From: Streptomyces sp. Tue6028
GTDB lineage: Bacteria; Actinomycetota; Actinomycetes; Streptomycetales; Streptomycetaceae
Assembly (NCBI RefSeq): GCF_002300165.1
Contig: NZ_MLCE01000012.1
Coordinates: 310,001-374,000 of the forward strand
Length of the DNA stretch: 64,000 nucleotides
Direction of reading: 5' to 3'
Part shown: one piece after another, positions 53,827-63,008 of the stretch
Position numbering within the stretch: position 1 is the stretch's first letter
Layout: each line of letters begins with the position of its first letter
Made by a program: the position numbers and the translations under genes
The notes under the pieces: model-generated
Database searches by the model: none
What the model saw: only the letters and a program-made list of their open reading frames with translations
Told to the model about the DNA's origin: nothing

Positions 53827-55536
53827 ATGGCCGGCAATGTCACCTCGCTCTTTCGCGGCACCGCGGCGCACAGCCCGTCGATGGCCGCACTGACGCGGGA
53901 AAGTGACGGCGCCGGCCCGGTGGACTTCTGCATCCCGTGCAACCCGTACTTCCCCACGCCCGCGATGTTCGACGAACTGGCGGGCCGGTTGCGCGAGATC
54001 ATCACCTACTACCCGAGCAGCGCGGACACCATCACCGCCGAACTGTGCTCGCTGCTCCAGCTCCCGCCGCAGTGCGTCGCGATGGGCAATGGCTCCACCG
54101 AGCTCATCACGTGGATCGACCACCTCCTCGTCCGCGAGTCCCTCTCGATCCCCGTCCCCACCTTCGGCCGCTGGACCGACCAGCCGATGGAGACCGGCAA
54201 GCGGGTCGACATGTTCCCGCTCCAGGAATCCGCCGGATTCGCCCTCGACCTCGCCGCCTACGCGGAGTTCATCCGCGCCCGCGGCACGCGGGTCGCCGTG
54301 CTGTGCAACCCGAACAACCCCGACGGCGGCTTCCTGCCGCGCCACTCCGTCGTCCAGTTCATGGACGCCATGGCGGACCTGGACCTCGTCGTCATCGACG
54401 AGTCGTTCCTGGAGTTCGCCGACGCGGAGTCCGACCCCAGCGTGGTCGAGGACGCGGTGATGCGGCCCAACGTCATCGTGCTGCGCAGCCTCGGCAAGAA
54501 CTTCGGTCTGCACGGCATCCGCTTCGGCTACCTCGTCGCCAACCCCGCCCTCGCCGGCAAGATCCGCTCGATGCTGCCCAAGTGGAACCTCAACTCCTTC
54601 GCGGAGACCGTGGTGTTCATGCTCAAGGAGCACGGCGCCGAGTACATGGAGAGCCTGCACATGGTCCGCCGCGACCGGCTCGACATGGCCCGCCAGCTCT
54701 CCGCGCTGCCCGGTCTGACGGTCTATCCGTCCCAGGGAAACTTCCTGTTCGTGCGCCTGCCGGTGGGCGCCGAGGGCACCGTGGTCCGGGACCGGCTGCT
54801 CACCGAGCACCGGATCCTGGTCCGCGAGTGCGGGAACAAGATCGGATCGTCCAGCCGCTTCCTGAGACTCGTGGTGCGCCCCCAGGTGGACGTGCGTCGC
54901 CTGGTGTCCGGCCTGGAACAGGTGCTCTACGGGACCAGGAGGGGAGCCGCCGTGCCCGAGCTGGGCACAGGGACCAGCTACAGCTCGGGCACGGCGGCGG
55001 TGGACCGCCTCGTCAGCGCCACCAACGGGAGTGGGATGCAGGGGCTGGCCGCACAGGCGAACGCCTGGCCGGGCCCGGCCCCCGTCCAGCCCGGTCCGCC
55101 GCCCGGCCTGCCCGCTCCCCAGCCCGCCCCGAGCCTGCCCGCACCGCAGCCGCTGCCCCAGCCCCTGCCGCAGCCCGCTCCCCAGCCGGCGGCCGCGGCG
55201 GCGTCGAACTTCCCGGCCGCGCAGCCCGGCCCGCAGTTCCCCGCCCAGTCGACGGCCTGGCCGACGCCCGCCGCCGCGCAACTGCCCGGCACCGTCGCGA
55301 GCCCGGCACCGGCCCCCGCGCCGGCCATGCCCGCCCCGGTCGAGGGGCTCCAGCCCATCGGCCGGACCGGCATGCCGGGGATGAACAGGGCGGCCTCCCC
55401 CCTCGGCGCGCAGGGCGGACTGACGGCGGCTCAGGTCCGCGGCCGGACCCAGCCGGAACCACCACCCCGGTCACAGCCCCCGCAGACGACCGGCTGGCCC
55501 GCCGTGGGCGCCATGCTCTACAACCGGGCCGGCTGA
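53827..55536 (+). CDS. PLP aminotransferase (class I/II) with long Pro-rich C-terminal tail
   Basis: 569 residues: residues 1-378 are a fold-type I aminotransferase near histidinol-phosphate aminotransferase and CobD (NPYFPTPAMFDELAGRLREI, MGNGSTELITW, LCNPNNPDGG, VVIDESFLEFAD, catalytic lysine K224 in RSLGKNFGLHGIRFGYL, and NFLFVRLP near the end). About 190 further residues (379-569) are dominated by Pro, Ala, Gln and Gly with no domain I recognise, which is unusual for this class (about 350-400). Upstream lies a PHO-box-like motif. The tail could be for interaction, localisation or assembly. Substrate unknown. Confidence 0.85.
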   Translation: MAGNVTSLFRGTAAHSPSMAALTRESDGAGPVDFCIPCNPYFPTPAMFDELAGRLREIITYYPSSADTITAELCSLLQLPPQCVAMGNGSTELITWIDHLLVRESLSIPVPTFGRWTDQPMETGKRVDMFPLQESAGFALDLAAYAEFIRARGTRVAVLCNPNNPDGGFLPRHSVVQFMDAMADLDLVVIDESFLEFADAESDPSVVEDAVMRPNVIVLRSLGKNFGLHGIRFGYLVANPALAGKIRSMLPKWNLNSFAETVVFMLKEHGAEYMESLHMVRRDRLDMARQLSALPGLTVYPSQGNFLFVRLPVGAEGTVVRDRLLTEHRILVRECGNKIGSSSRFLRLVVRPQVDVRRLVSGLEQVLYGTRRGAAVPELGTGTSYSSGTAAVDRLVSATNGSGMQGLAAQANAWPGPAPVQPGPPPGLPAPQPAPSLPAPQPLPQPLPQPAPQPAAAAASNFPAAQPGPQFPAQSTAWPTPAAAQLPGTVASPAPAPAPAMPAPVEGLQPIGRTGMPGMNRAASPLGAQGGLTAAQVRGRTQPEPPPRSQPPQTTGWPAVGAMLYNRAG

Positions 55537-55609
55537 CACCCGAAGCCCGGGACACATATCCGGCCGGGCGCCGTCCCGCACCGATCACCGTCGGTGCCGC
55601 GGCGCGCGG

Positions 55610-56518
55610 CTACACCGCCACGGGCTCCCGCTCCTCGGCCCTCGGCCCCGCGGCACGCTCCCTGCGGTGGGCGCGCACCGAGTGGCCGAGGGCGGCGGCC
55701 CACAGCACGAACAGCGCGACGTAGACCGCGGTGCCGAGGGCGTCCGGCACGCCGGCCCATCCGCTCCCGAGCAGCGTGCGGACGTTGGTGACGACGATGG
55801 CGCCGCCCACCGCGGAGCCCAGCACGCGGGGCGGCACCAGCCGGACCAGCCAGGCGGCGACCGGCGCGGCGACCAGACCGCCGAGCAGGAAGGCCAGCAC
55901 CCAGGTCCACGCCAGGCCCCGCGAGCCGAGCGAGAAGAGGAATCCGAGGCTCGCGGCGATCGCGACCAGGAACTCGCTGGTGTCGACCGAGCCGATCACC
56001 TTGCGGGGCTCCATCCGGCCGCTGGCCAGCAGGGCGGGCGTGCCGACGGGGCCCCAGCCGCCGCCCCCGGTGGCGTCAAGGAACCCGGCGACGAGCCCGA
56101 GCGGCGCGAGGAACCGCTTCCGCAGCGGCTTGTCCGACCGGCCCTCGGGCAGCCCGCGGAAGGTGAACCGCGACATCACGTACACGCCGAGGGCCAGCAG
56201 GATCAGGGACATCGCGGGCTCCGCGACCTCGGTCGAGAGCTTCGACAGGACCGTCGCGCCGAGGAAGGCGCCGACGGCGCCCGGCACACCGATCCGGACG
56301 ACGACCTTCCAGTCCACGTTGCCGAAGCGCCAGTGCGCGGCGCCGGACATCAGCGTGGTGCCGATCTCCGCGAGGTGGACCGTGGCGGACGCCGCGGCCG
56401 GGTTGGCGCCCATCGCCAGCAGCAGCGTGGACGAGGTGACCCCGTAGGCCATGCCGAGGCTGCCGTCCACGAGCTGGGCCCCGAGGCCCGCGAGGGCGAG
56501 CAGTATCAGCGTGCGCAT
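55610..56518 (-). CDS. TauE/SafE-family sulfite/anion exporter
   Basis: 302 residues with about eight membrane helices: LVDGSLGMAYGVTSSTLLLAMG near the N-terminus is the first TauE repeat, and GLVAGFLDATGGGGWGPVGTPALLASG opens the second. Such proteins export sulfite or sulfoacetate or take part in sulfur metabolism. The ATG at 56518 has a GGGACGC sequence upstream. Alone, convergent with the aminotransferase gene (74-bp gap). Upstream lies a TAGCCT hexamer near 56602, giving an ordinary leader. Confidence 0.88.
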   Translation of the reverse strand: MRTLILLALAGLGAQLVDGSLGMAYGVTSSTLLLAMGANPAAASATVHLAEIGTTLMSGAAHWRFGNVDWKVVVRIGVPGAVGAFLGATVLSKLSTEVAEPAMSLILLALGVYVMSRFTFRGLPEGRSDKPLRKRFLAPLGLVAGFLDATGGGGWGPVGTPALLASGRMEPRKVIGSVDTSEFLVAIAASLGFLFSLGSRGLAWTWVLAFLLGGLVAAPVAAWLVRLVPPRVLGSAVGGAIVVTNVRTLLGSGWAGVPDALGTAVYVALFVLWAAALGHSVRAHRRERAAGPRAEEREPVAV

Positions 56519-56710
56519 GTGGTGCGTCCCGTCGTCGTTCCGGACGGCCGGGCCCGGGACCCCGGATGCCCACCGGCCGGGTGGGGATGATCGGGAGGCG
56601 AGGCTAGGACGCCGGTCTGAGGACAGCCTGAGCGGACGATGAGGACGGCTCACAGGATGCGTACGCCAGACACCCACCCCCGGGCAACGACACCCCAGGG
56701 GGTGGGGAAA

Positions 56711-56970
56711 TCGGCCTGAACGGCCTTGTCCTCAAGCGCCGGACGGGCTGAGAGGTGGCTCTCTGCCCTCAAGGCTGGACGGGACAGGAGCTGACGCCGG
56801 ACGGGAGCTGCCGCCGGGCAGGACGGGCCGGGAGGGGCCCACCGGAACTCGTGAGCCACCCGGAACTCAGCCGGATCGGCCTGAACGGCCTCGTCCTCAA
56901 ACGCCGGACGGGCTGAAAGGTGGCTCTCTGCCCTCAAGGCTGAACGGGACAGGAGCTGACGCCGGACGGG
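56711..56970. repeat. Two 95-bp repeats, 165 bp apart
   Basis: Copy A 56711-56805 and copy B 56876-56970, starting TCGGCCTGAACGGCC, differ at only four positions. Their reverse complements carry CCGTCCGGCGCTTGAGGAC and share about 38 bp with the 94-bp unit at 16651-17024. Confidence 0.9.
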
Positions 56971-57061
56971 ATGGGAGCTGCTGCCGGACGGCGGGGGAGC
57001 TGCTGCCGGACGGCGGGGGAGCTGCCGCCGGACCGGACGGGAGCTGCCGTCGGACGAGCCG
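56952..57061. repeat. 22-bp tandem array
   Basis: GGAGCTG starts at 56952, 56974, 56996, 57018 and 57040: five units of exactly 22 bp, the middle ones nearly identical (GGAGCTGCTGCCGGACGGCG). Overlaps the end of copy B of the 95-bp repeat. No spacers, so not a CRISPR array. Confidence 0.85.
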
Positions 57062-57573
57062 ACGATCGGTCCCCAGCCCCACTCAAACCCGCACCCCGCC
57101 CCCTCACCGAAGGGGCCGTGCCGGTGCATCACATGCCCGTTGCGGACGGCGCCATGAACCCACCGCACTGTCTCGCCGGACCACACAAGGGCTGCAACGG
57201 GCGGATCACCGGCACGGACCCGACCCACCCACCGGACCGGAGGCAACCCACCCACCGGACAGACGCCGTCAGCTCCGCCCGCATCTCGGCGGCGCGCAGG
57301 CATGCGGAGGCGTGCGGGGGTGTGCAGCGGCGCGCGCAGGCGTGCAGAACAAGGGCGGGCCGCGCCCGTCACCGCCCGCCGTCCCGCCGCGCGGCGGCCA
57401 CCGGTACCGCCCGTACCGCGTAATCCGCCCACGCCGAGATCCTCATATGACCAGTGTGGGACGCACCGCTGTGGACAATGGCCGCACCTTCCCCCACGTC
57501 CTGGGCCACACCCGGACAGGATCGGGCAAGCCAGGACAGGGGGATACCCATCGCCGTCCCCAGGAGGACCCGC

Positions 57574-60558
57574 ATGGTGTTGAGCAGACGTACCTTCAGC
57601 GCATTCGCCGGCTCAGCCGCGCTCGGCTTCTCCCTGAGCGGCAGCGTGAGCAGTGAGGCGTCCGCCGCCGGAAGGGCGCCCCTCGCTCCCACGGGGCCCG
57701 CGCCGGGCCCGCCCGCGGCCGACGGCAGGACGCACACCGTCGGCTTCGACCGGTACTCGATGCTCGTCGACGGCAGGCGACTGGTGCTGTGGTCGGGCGA
57801 GGTGCACCCCTTCCGGCTGCCCAGCCCGTCCCTGTGGCGGGACGTCCTGGAGAAGCTGCGCGCCCACGGCTACAACACGATCAGCATCTACGTGTCGTGG
57901 AACTACCACTCCGCCGCCCCGGGGTCGTACGACTTCACCGGGGTCCGTGACCTCGACCTGTTCCTGCGGACGGCCGCCGAGACCGGCCTGTACGTCATCC
58001 TGCGCCCCGGCCCCTACATCAACGCCGAGGTCGACGCGGGCGGCTTCCCCGGCTGGCTGACCGTCACCCCGGGCAGGGCCCGCACCTCCGACCCGACGTA
58101 CCTGAAGTACGTCGACGAGTGGCTGACCGCCGTCGACCGGATCGCCGTGCGGCACCTCTACACCCACGGCGGCGGCACCGTCGTCCTCTACCAGCTGGAG
58201 AACGAGTACGCGAACAATGTCACGAGCCCTCTCGGCCGCGACTACATGACCCATCTGTACGCCAAGGTCCGCGCCGACGGCATCGACGTGCCGCTGTTCC
58301 ACAACGACAAGGGCAGGAACGGCCACTGGGCGCCCGGCACCTTCGACACGGCCGGCGAGACGGGCCGGTACCTGTACGCCTTCGACGGCTATCCCTCGCC
58401 CGTCGAGCAGCCGCCCGACTGGGGCTGCTTCGGCATCGGCGGTGCCAAGGGCGGCTCGACGGCGAGCCCCGAGACCCCGGGCTTCATGGCCGAGTTCGGC
58501 GGCGGCTGGTTCGACCCGTGGGGCGGGGCGGAGTTCGACGGGAAGGGCTACGCCGAATCGCGCCGGACCCGGGACGCCGCGTACGAGCGCCGCTTCTACC
58601 TCACCAACCTCGCCAACGGCATCAAGATCCACAACGTCTACATGACGTTCGGGGGCACGTCCTGGGGCTGGCTGCCCGCACCGATCGTCTACACCTCGTA
58701 CGACTACGGGGCCGCCCTGGACGAGGCCCGCCGGCCCACCGAGAAGCTGATCCCGATTCACCAGATCGGCCAGCTCCTGCACTGCGTGCCCGACCTCGCC
58801 AAACTGGACCGGGCGCCGGACGTCACGGTCGGCGACGACACGCCGGTCAAGGTGTATCCGCTGGTCAACCCGGACACGGGGGCGCGTTTCCTGGTCCTGC
58901 GCAACGACGCCTCCTCCGAGACCGTCGTCAAGGTGCCGCTCGCGGGATCGACGGTGCCCGTGCCGGTGCCCGGGCTCGACGCGCGCCTCGTCGCCACCGG
59001 GATCTCCCTCGGACGGCGCACCCTGCGCCACTCCAGCGCTCAGCCGATGCTGTGGCTCACCACCGGACGCCAGGACATCGCCGTGTTCACCGGACGGCCG
59101 GGCGAGCCGACACAGACCGCGATCGAGTGCGCGGGCGAGCCGACGGTCACCGTGCTGGAGGGAAACGCCGGACACGAGTACGCGGACGGCGTGCTCCGCG
59201 TGGACGCGCCCCTCGACGGGCTCACCCGGATCCTCGTGGAGGGTGGCGGCACCGCGGCGCCCCTCCTGCTGCTGCTCGCCGACGACACGGCCTCGGGCCG
59301 GCTGTGGCGGTACGACACCCCGTCCGGACCGGTGCTGGTGCACGGGCCCGCGCTGCTGCGCTCGGCCACCCTGCGCGGTACCACCGTCCATCTCACCGGC
59401 GACACCGTCGAGGCGGCGGACCTGGAGGTGTGGGGTCCGCGCGGGACGACCGAGGTCGTCTGGAACCAGGGCACGGTGAAGACGCTGGCCACCCGGTCCG
59501 GCAGTCTGCGGGCCGTGCAGCAACTGCCCGGCGTGCCCGCCGTGCCGCTGCCCACGCTGACCAACTGGCGCCGGGCCGAGGAGAATCCGGAGTCCGCGGC
59601 CGCCTTCGACGACTCGTCGTGGAGGACCGCCGACAAGAAGTCCTCGTTCAGCGTCACCCCGGTCCCCGCCGGGCAGCCCGTGCTGTTCGCCGACGACTAC
59701 GGCTTCCACTACGGAGACGTCTGGTACCGGGGGCGCTTCGCGTCCGCGGGGGACGCGGAGTCCGTCTCCCTGTCGTACGTCGCGGGCGCCCAGGGACTGC
59801 TGATGGCCTGGCTGGACGGCGAGCCGCTGGGGACCCACCGCATGCCGGTGCCGGGCAAGAAGACGGTCCGGCAGGGCACGTGGGAGGCCACCGCCACCTT
59901 CCCCGTCGAGCCGGGGACGCGCGGCCCGCACGTGCTGTCCGTCCTGGTCCGCCGTATGCAGCACGACGAGGACGGCGCGGCCCGCGACACCCACAAGGTG
60001 GCCCGCGGACTGACCGCGGTGAGCTTCGCCGGTGCCTCCCCGGCACTCACCTGGCGGATCCGGGGCGAGGGCGCGCCCGACCCGGTGCGCGGCCCGCTCA
60101 ACAACGGCGGCCTGTACGGGGAGCGCCACGGCTGGCACCTGCCGGGCTTCGCGGACGCCGGCTGGAAGGTCGTCGATCTCCCGCGGGCCGAACGGCGCCA
60201 GGGCGTCGTCTGGTACCGCTGCGACTTCCGGCTCGCCGTCGACACGGGCGTGGACGCGTCGATCGGGCTCACCCTCACCGACGACCCGGCCCGCGCCTAC
60301 CGGGTGCAGATCTTCCTGAACGGCTGGAACATGGGCCAGTACATCAACGACGTCGGCCCCCAGCACACCTTCGTCCTGCCGAACGGGCTGCTGCGCACCC
60401 GGGGGAGCAACACGCTGGCCCTGGCCGTCCTGTCCGACGGGACCACGCCCGCCGGGCCCGGCGAGGTGCGGCTGACGCTGCTCGGCAGCGCGGCCGGAGG
60501 AGTGCCGGTGGACCCGGTGGACTCCCCCGGCCCGGCGAAGCGAGGCGCCCGGCGGTGA
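57574..60558 (+). CDS. Tat-exported glycoside hydrolase family 35 beta-galactosidase
   Basis: 994 residues from the ATG at 57574 (CAGGAGG 6 nt upstream); a longer frame upstream is not coding. A twin-arginine signal (SRRTFSAFAGSAALGFSLSG) directs secretion. The GH35 barrel has acid/base E211 (YQLENEYAN) and nucleophile E307 (FMAEFGGGW), with the family's GEVHPFRLPSPSLW and RPGPYINAEVDAGGFPGWL. The remaining two thirds are beta-sandwich domains including galactose-binding-like folds (NGWNMGQYINDVGPQ at the end). It releases galactose from polysaccharides such as arabinogalactan or galactan. Convergent with the GH51 gene (45-bp gap). Confidence 0.95.
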   Translation: MVLSRRTFSAFAGSAALGFSLSGSVSSEASAAGRAPLAPTGPAPGPPAADGRTHTVGFDRYSMLVDGRRLVLWSGEVHPFRLPSPSLWRDVLEKLRAHGYNTISIYVSWNYHSAAPGSYDFTGVRDLDLFLRTAAETGLYVILRPGPYINAEVDAGGFPGWLTVTPGRARTSDPTYLKYVDEWLTAVDRIAVRHLYTHGGGTVVLYQLENEYANNVTSPLGRDYMTHLYAKVRADGIDVPLFHNDKGRNGHWAPGTFDTAGETGRYLYAFDGYPSPVEQPPDWGCFGIGGAKGGSTASPETPGFMAEFGGGWFDPWGGAEFDGKGYAESRRTRDAAYERRFYLTNLANGIKIHNVYMTFGGTSWGWLPAPIVYTSYDYGAALDEARRPTEKLIPIHQIGQLLHCVPDLAKLDRAPDVTVGDDTPVKVYPLVNPDTGARFLVLRNDASSETVVKVPLAGSTVPVPVPGLDARLVATGISLGRRTLRHSSAQPMLWLTTGRQDIAVFTGRPGEPTQTAIECAGEPTVTVLEGNAGHEYADGVLRVDAPLDGLTRILVEGGGTAAPLLLLLADDTASGRLWRYDTPSGPVLVHGPALLRSATLRGTTVHLTGDTVEAADLEVWGPRGTTEVVWNQGTVKTLATRSGSLRAVQQLPGVPAVPLPTLTNWRRAEENPESAAAFDDSSWRTADKKSSFSVTPVPAGQPVLFADDYGFHYGDVWYRGRFASAGDAESVSLSYVAGAQGLLMAWLDGEPLGTHRMPVPGKKTVRQGTWEATATFPVEPGTRGPHVLSVLVRRMQHDEDGAARDTHKVARGLTAVSFAGASPALTWRIRGEGAPDPVRGPLNNGGLYGERHGWHLPGFADAGWKVVDLPRAERRQGVVWYRCDFRLAVDTGVDASIGLTLTDDPARAYRVQIFLNGWNMGQYINDVGPQHTFVLPNGLLRTRGSNTLALAVLSDGTTPAGPGEVRLTLLGSAAGGVPVDPVDSPGPAKRGARR

Positions 60559-60603
60559 TCCCCGGCCACGCAGGCGGGGCGGGCGGGAATGGTCGGACAG
60601 GGC

Positions 60604-62109
60604 CTAGCGCAGCCGGATCACGTTCCACGACAGCGGTTCCAGGACGGCGGTCAGCGTGCCGTCCCGGAGCGCCGCCCCGTCGACCGGGTGCGGGGTGACC
60701 CGCTCCTGGTCGTCGGCGGTGTTGACCGCGTCGGGGTCGGCGTCGGACAGCGCGGTGTGCTCGACGACCGTCGTCAGATCCAGTCGGCTCAGGGCGACTT
60801 CGAGCGGCAGCGGCGCGGTCCGGTCGCGGTTGACGGCGAACACGGTGACCGAGCCGTCCTCGGCGCGCACGGCGGTGGCGTGCAGCAGGTCCACCTCGCC
60901 GTACTTCTTCGTCTCGTACGTCGGCGAGTCCACCCGCACGTCGAGGACCTCGCCGCGCCCGTACTTCGACGCCTGCGCGAACGGGAAGAACGTCGTCTGC
61001 CGCCAGGCCCGTCCGCCCGGCTCCGTCATGATCGGCGCGATGACGTTGACGAGCTGGGCGAGACAGGCGACGGTCACCCGGTCCGCGTGCCGCAGCAGCG
61101 CGATGAGCAGGGAGCCGAAGACGACGGCGTCCGTGACGGAGTAGACGTCCTCCAGGATGCGCGGTGCCTCCTGCCAGTCCTCGACGGGGTGCGGGTTGGG
61201 CCGGCTCTGGTACCAGACGTTCCACTCGTCGAAGGAGAGGTTGATCTTCTTGGCGGACTTCAGCCGGGCCCCGACGTGGTCGCAGGTCGCCACGACGTTC
61301 TCGATGAAGGACTCGGTGTCGACGGCGGAGGCGAGGAAGGAGTCCCGGTCGCCGTCGGTCTCCTCGTAGTAGGCGTGCAGGGAGATGTGGTCGACGAGGT
61401 CGTAGGTGTGCTCCAGCACCGTCGCCTCCCACGCGGCGAAGGTCTCCATGCCCTGCCCGGAGGAGCCGCACGCGACGAGTTCGAGGTCCGGTTCGATCTG
61501 CCGCATCGCGCGGGCGGTCTCGGCCGCCAGACGGCCGTACTCCTCGGCGGTCTTGTGGCCGGTCTGCCAGGGTCCGTCCATCTCGTTGCCGAGGCACCAC
61601 AGCCGGATGCCGTACGGGTCCTTGTCCCCGTGCGCGATCCGCAGGTCGGAACGGGCCGTGCCGGAGGGGTGGTTGGCGTACTCCTGGAGTGCCAGGGCCT
61701 CGGCGACACCGCGCGTGCCGAGGTTGACCGCCATCATCGGCTCGGCCTGCGGGCCGATCTTCTTCAGGAAGGCGATGTACTCGCCGAGTCCGAAGCGGTT
61801 GGTCTCGGTGGAGCGCCAGGCGAGGTCGAGGCGGCGGGGCCGCTCCTCGACCGGTCCCACCGAGTCCTCCCAGTTGTAGCCGGAGACGAAGTTGCCGCCG
61901 GGGTAGCGGACCGCGGTGACGCCGAGTTCGCGGACGAGCTCCAGCACGTCCGTGCGCAGACCCGACTCGTCGGCCGAGGGGTGGCCCGGCTCGAAGATGC
62001 CGGTGTAGACGCAGCGGCCGAGGTGCTCGACGAACGAGCCGAACAGTCGGGGGTCGACCGCGCCGACGGTGAAGGCGGGGTCGAGGGCGAAGCGGGCGGT
62101 GCGGGGCAT
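60604..62109 (-). CDS. abfA: GH51 alpha-L-arabinofuranosidase
   Basis: 501 residues, no signal peptide, so intracellular. It removes arabinofuranosyl residues from imported arabino-oligosaccharides. Retaining catalysis: acid/base E176 (LGNEMDGPW) and nucleophile E295 (FDEWNVWYQ); FGSFVEHLGRCVYTGIFEPGHP and RYPGGNFVSGYNWEDSVGP are family landmarks. ATG with GGAAGGAAG upstream. The gene follows the two permease genes on the same strand (35 bp from the first), so it belongs to that uptake operon. Confidence 0.96.
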   Translation of the reverse strand: MPRTARFALDPAFTVGAVDPRLFGSFVEHLGRCVYTGIFEPGHPSADESGLRTDVLELVRELGVTAVRYPGGNFVSGYNWEDSVGPVEERPRRLDLAWRSTETNRFGLGEYIAFLKKIGPQAEPMMAVNLGTRGVAEALALQEYANHPSGTARSDLRIAHGDKDPYGIRLWCLGNEMDGPWQTGHKTAEEYGRLAAETARAMRQIEPDLELVACGSSGQGMETFAAWEATVLEHTYDLVDHISLHAYYEETDGDRDSFLASAVDTESFIENVVATCDHVGARLKSAKKINLSFDEWNVWYQSRPNPHPVEDWQEAPRILEDVYSVTDAVVFGSLLIALLRHADRVTVACLAQLVNVIAPIMTEPGGRAWRQTTFFPFAQASKYGRGEVLDVRVDSPTYETKKYGEVDLLHATAVRAEDGSVTVFAVNRDRTAPLPLEVALSRLDLTTVVEHTALSDADPDAVNTADDQERVTPHPVDGAALRDGTLTAVLEPLSWNVIRLR

Positions 62110-62144
62110 GGCTTCCTTCCGGAGAGCTGACGAGCGGTGGGGTC

Positions 62145-63008
62145 TCACTGGCCGGCGAGGCCGGTGTGGGCGACACCCGCGACGATCTGGCGCTGGAAGA
62201 AGACGAAGACGACGATGAGCGGGAGTCCGGCCATCAGGCCCCCGGCCATCAGCTGGGCCCACTGGATGCCGTAGGAGTTCATGACCGTCGCGATGCCGTT
62301 CGGCATGGTCATCAGGTCGGGGTTGTTGGTCACCATGTACGGCCACAGGAAGTTGTTCCACGAGGCGATGAAGGTGAAGATCCCGACGGCGGACAGCGAG
62401 GGCCGGGCGAGCGGGACCACGATGGTGAAGAAGACCCGCCAGCGGCCGGCGCCGTCGATGAACGCGGCCTCCTCCAGTTCGCGGGGGACGCCCTGGAAGA
62501 ACTTGTAGAGGATGTAGACCATCGCGGCCGGCGCGCACTGCGGGAGGATCATGCCCCAGTAGGTGTCGACCATCCCCATCTGCTGGACGGTGGTGAACAG
62601 GGGGACGCCGAGGACGGCGGGGGAGATCATCAGGCCGCTCATCACGACGCCCATCAGGACGCCCTTGCCGCGGAACTCGGTGCGGGCGAAGCCGTATCCG
62701 GCGAGCGCGGCGACCGTCAGGACGACGGCCGTCACGAGCACGGACACGACCAGCGAGTTGACGAACCAGTCGGTGATGTTGCCGGTCTCGAAGAGGGCCT
62801 TCCACGCCTGGCCCGTCCAGACCTTCGGCAGCCAGTGCGGCGGGATCTCGGCCGCCTCCGCCTCGGACTTGAGCGAGGTGAACAGCGCCGCGGCGATCGG
62901 CGCCACGAAGACGGTGGAGACGGCGACACCGATCAGTGTGAGAACGATCTGGCCGGGCGTCCAGGGCTTGCGGGACTTGGTGGTCACGGTCGTCGCGGCG
63001 GTGGTCAT
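62145..63008 (-). CDS. Carbohydrate ABC transporter permease, MalG type
   Basis: 287 residues with six membrane helices. The EAA loop is RELEEAAFIDGAGRWRVFFTIVVPLARP, in blocks, which contacts the ATPase. CUT1 family, with the MalF-type partner overlapping it by 4 nt. Together with the GH51 enzyme it is expected to import arabinose-containing oligosaccharides. No ATPase gene is nearby, as usual for streptomycete CUT1 systems that share MsiK. Confidence 0.93.
   Translation of the reverse strand: MTTAATTVTTKSRKPWTPGQIVLTLIGVAVSTVFVAPIAAALFTSLKSEAEAAEIPPHWLPKVWTGQAWKALFETGNITDWFVNSLVVSVLVTAVVLTVAALAGYGFARTEFRGKGVLMGVVMSGLMISPAVLGVPLFTTVQQMGMVDTYWGMILPQCAPAAMVYILYKFFQGVPRELEEAAFIDGAGRWRVFFTIVVPLARPSLSAVGIFTFIASWNNFLWPYMVTNNPDLMTMPNGIATVMNSYGIQWAQLMAGGLMAGLPLIVVFVFFQRQIVAGVAHTGLAGQ

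Larger units (their letters stand above)
56519..57573. other. Repeat-rich intergenic region (1055 bp)
   Basis: No gene that I can support. From 56711 to about 57061 it is built from repeats (two 95-bp copies and a 22-bp array, listed separately). The remainder, 57062-57573, has no frame with normal codon use or homology; it must hold the promoter and leader of the GH35 gene. Confidence 0.6.

Noticed and set aside
53827..55536. Frameshift fusion of an aminotransferase with a second gene
   Set aside because: The tail is in the same frame with normal third-position GC, and no start site or domain marks a second protein.
56952..57061. CRISPR-like 22-bp repeats
   Set aside because: Direct head-to-tail units without spacers.
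56650..57432. Minus-strand frame of 260 codons across the repeat region
   Set aside because: Built from the 95-bp and 22-bp repeats; the protein repeats simply mirror DNA repeats, and no ribosome site or homology supports it.
57613..60366. 917-codon frame antisense to GH35
   Set aside because: Shadow composition; the plus strand has both catalytic glutamates of GH35 and a Tat signal.
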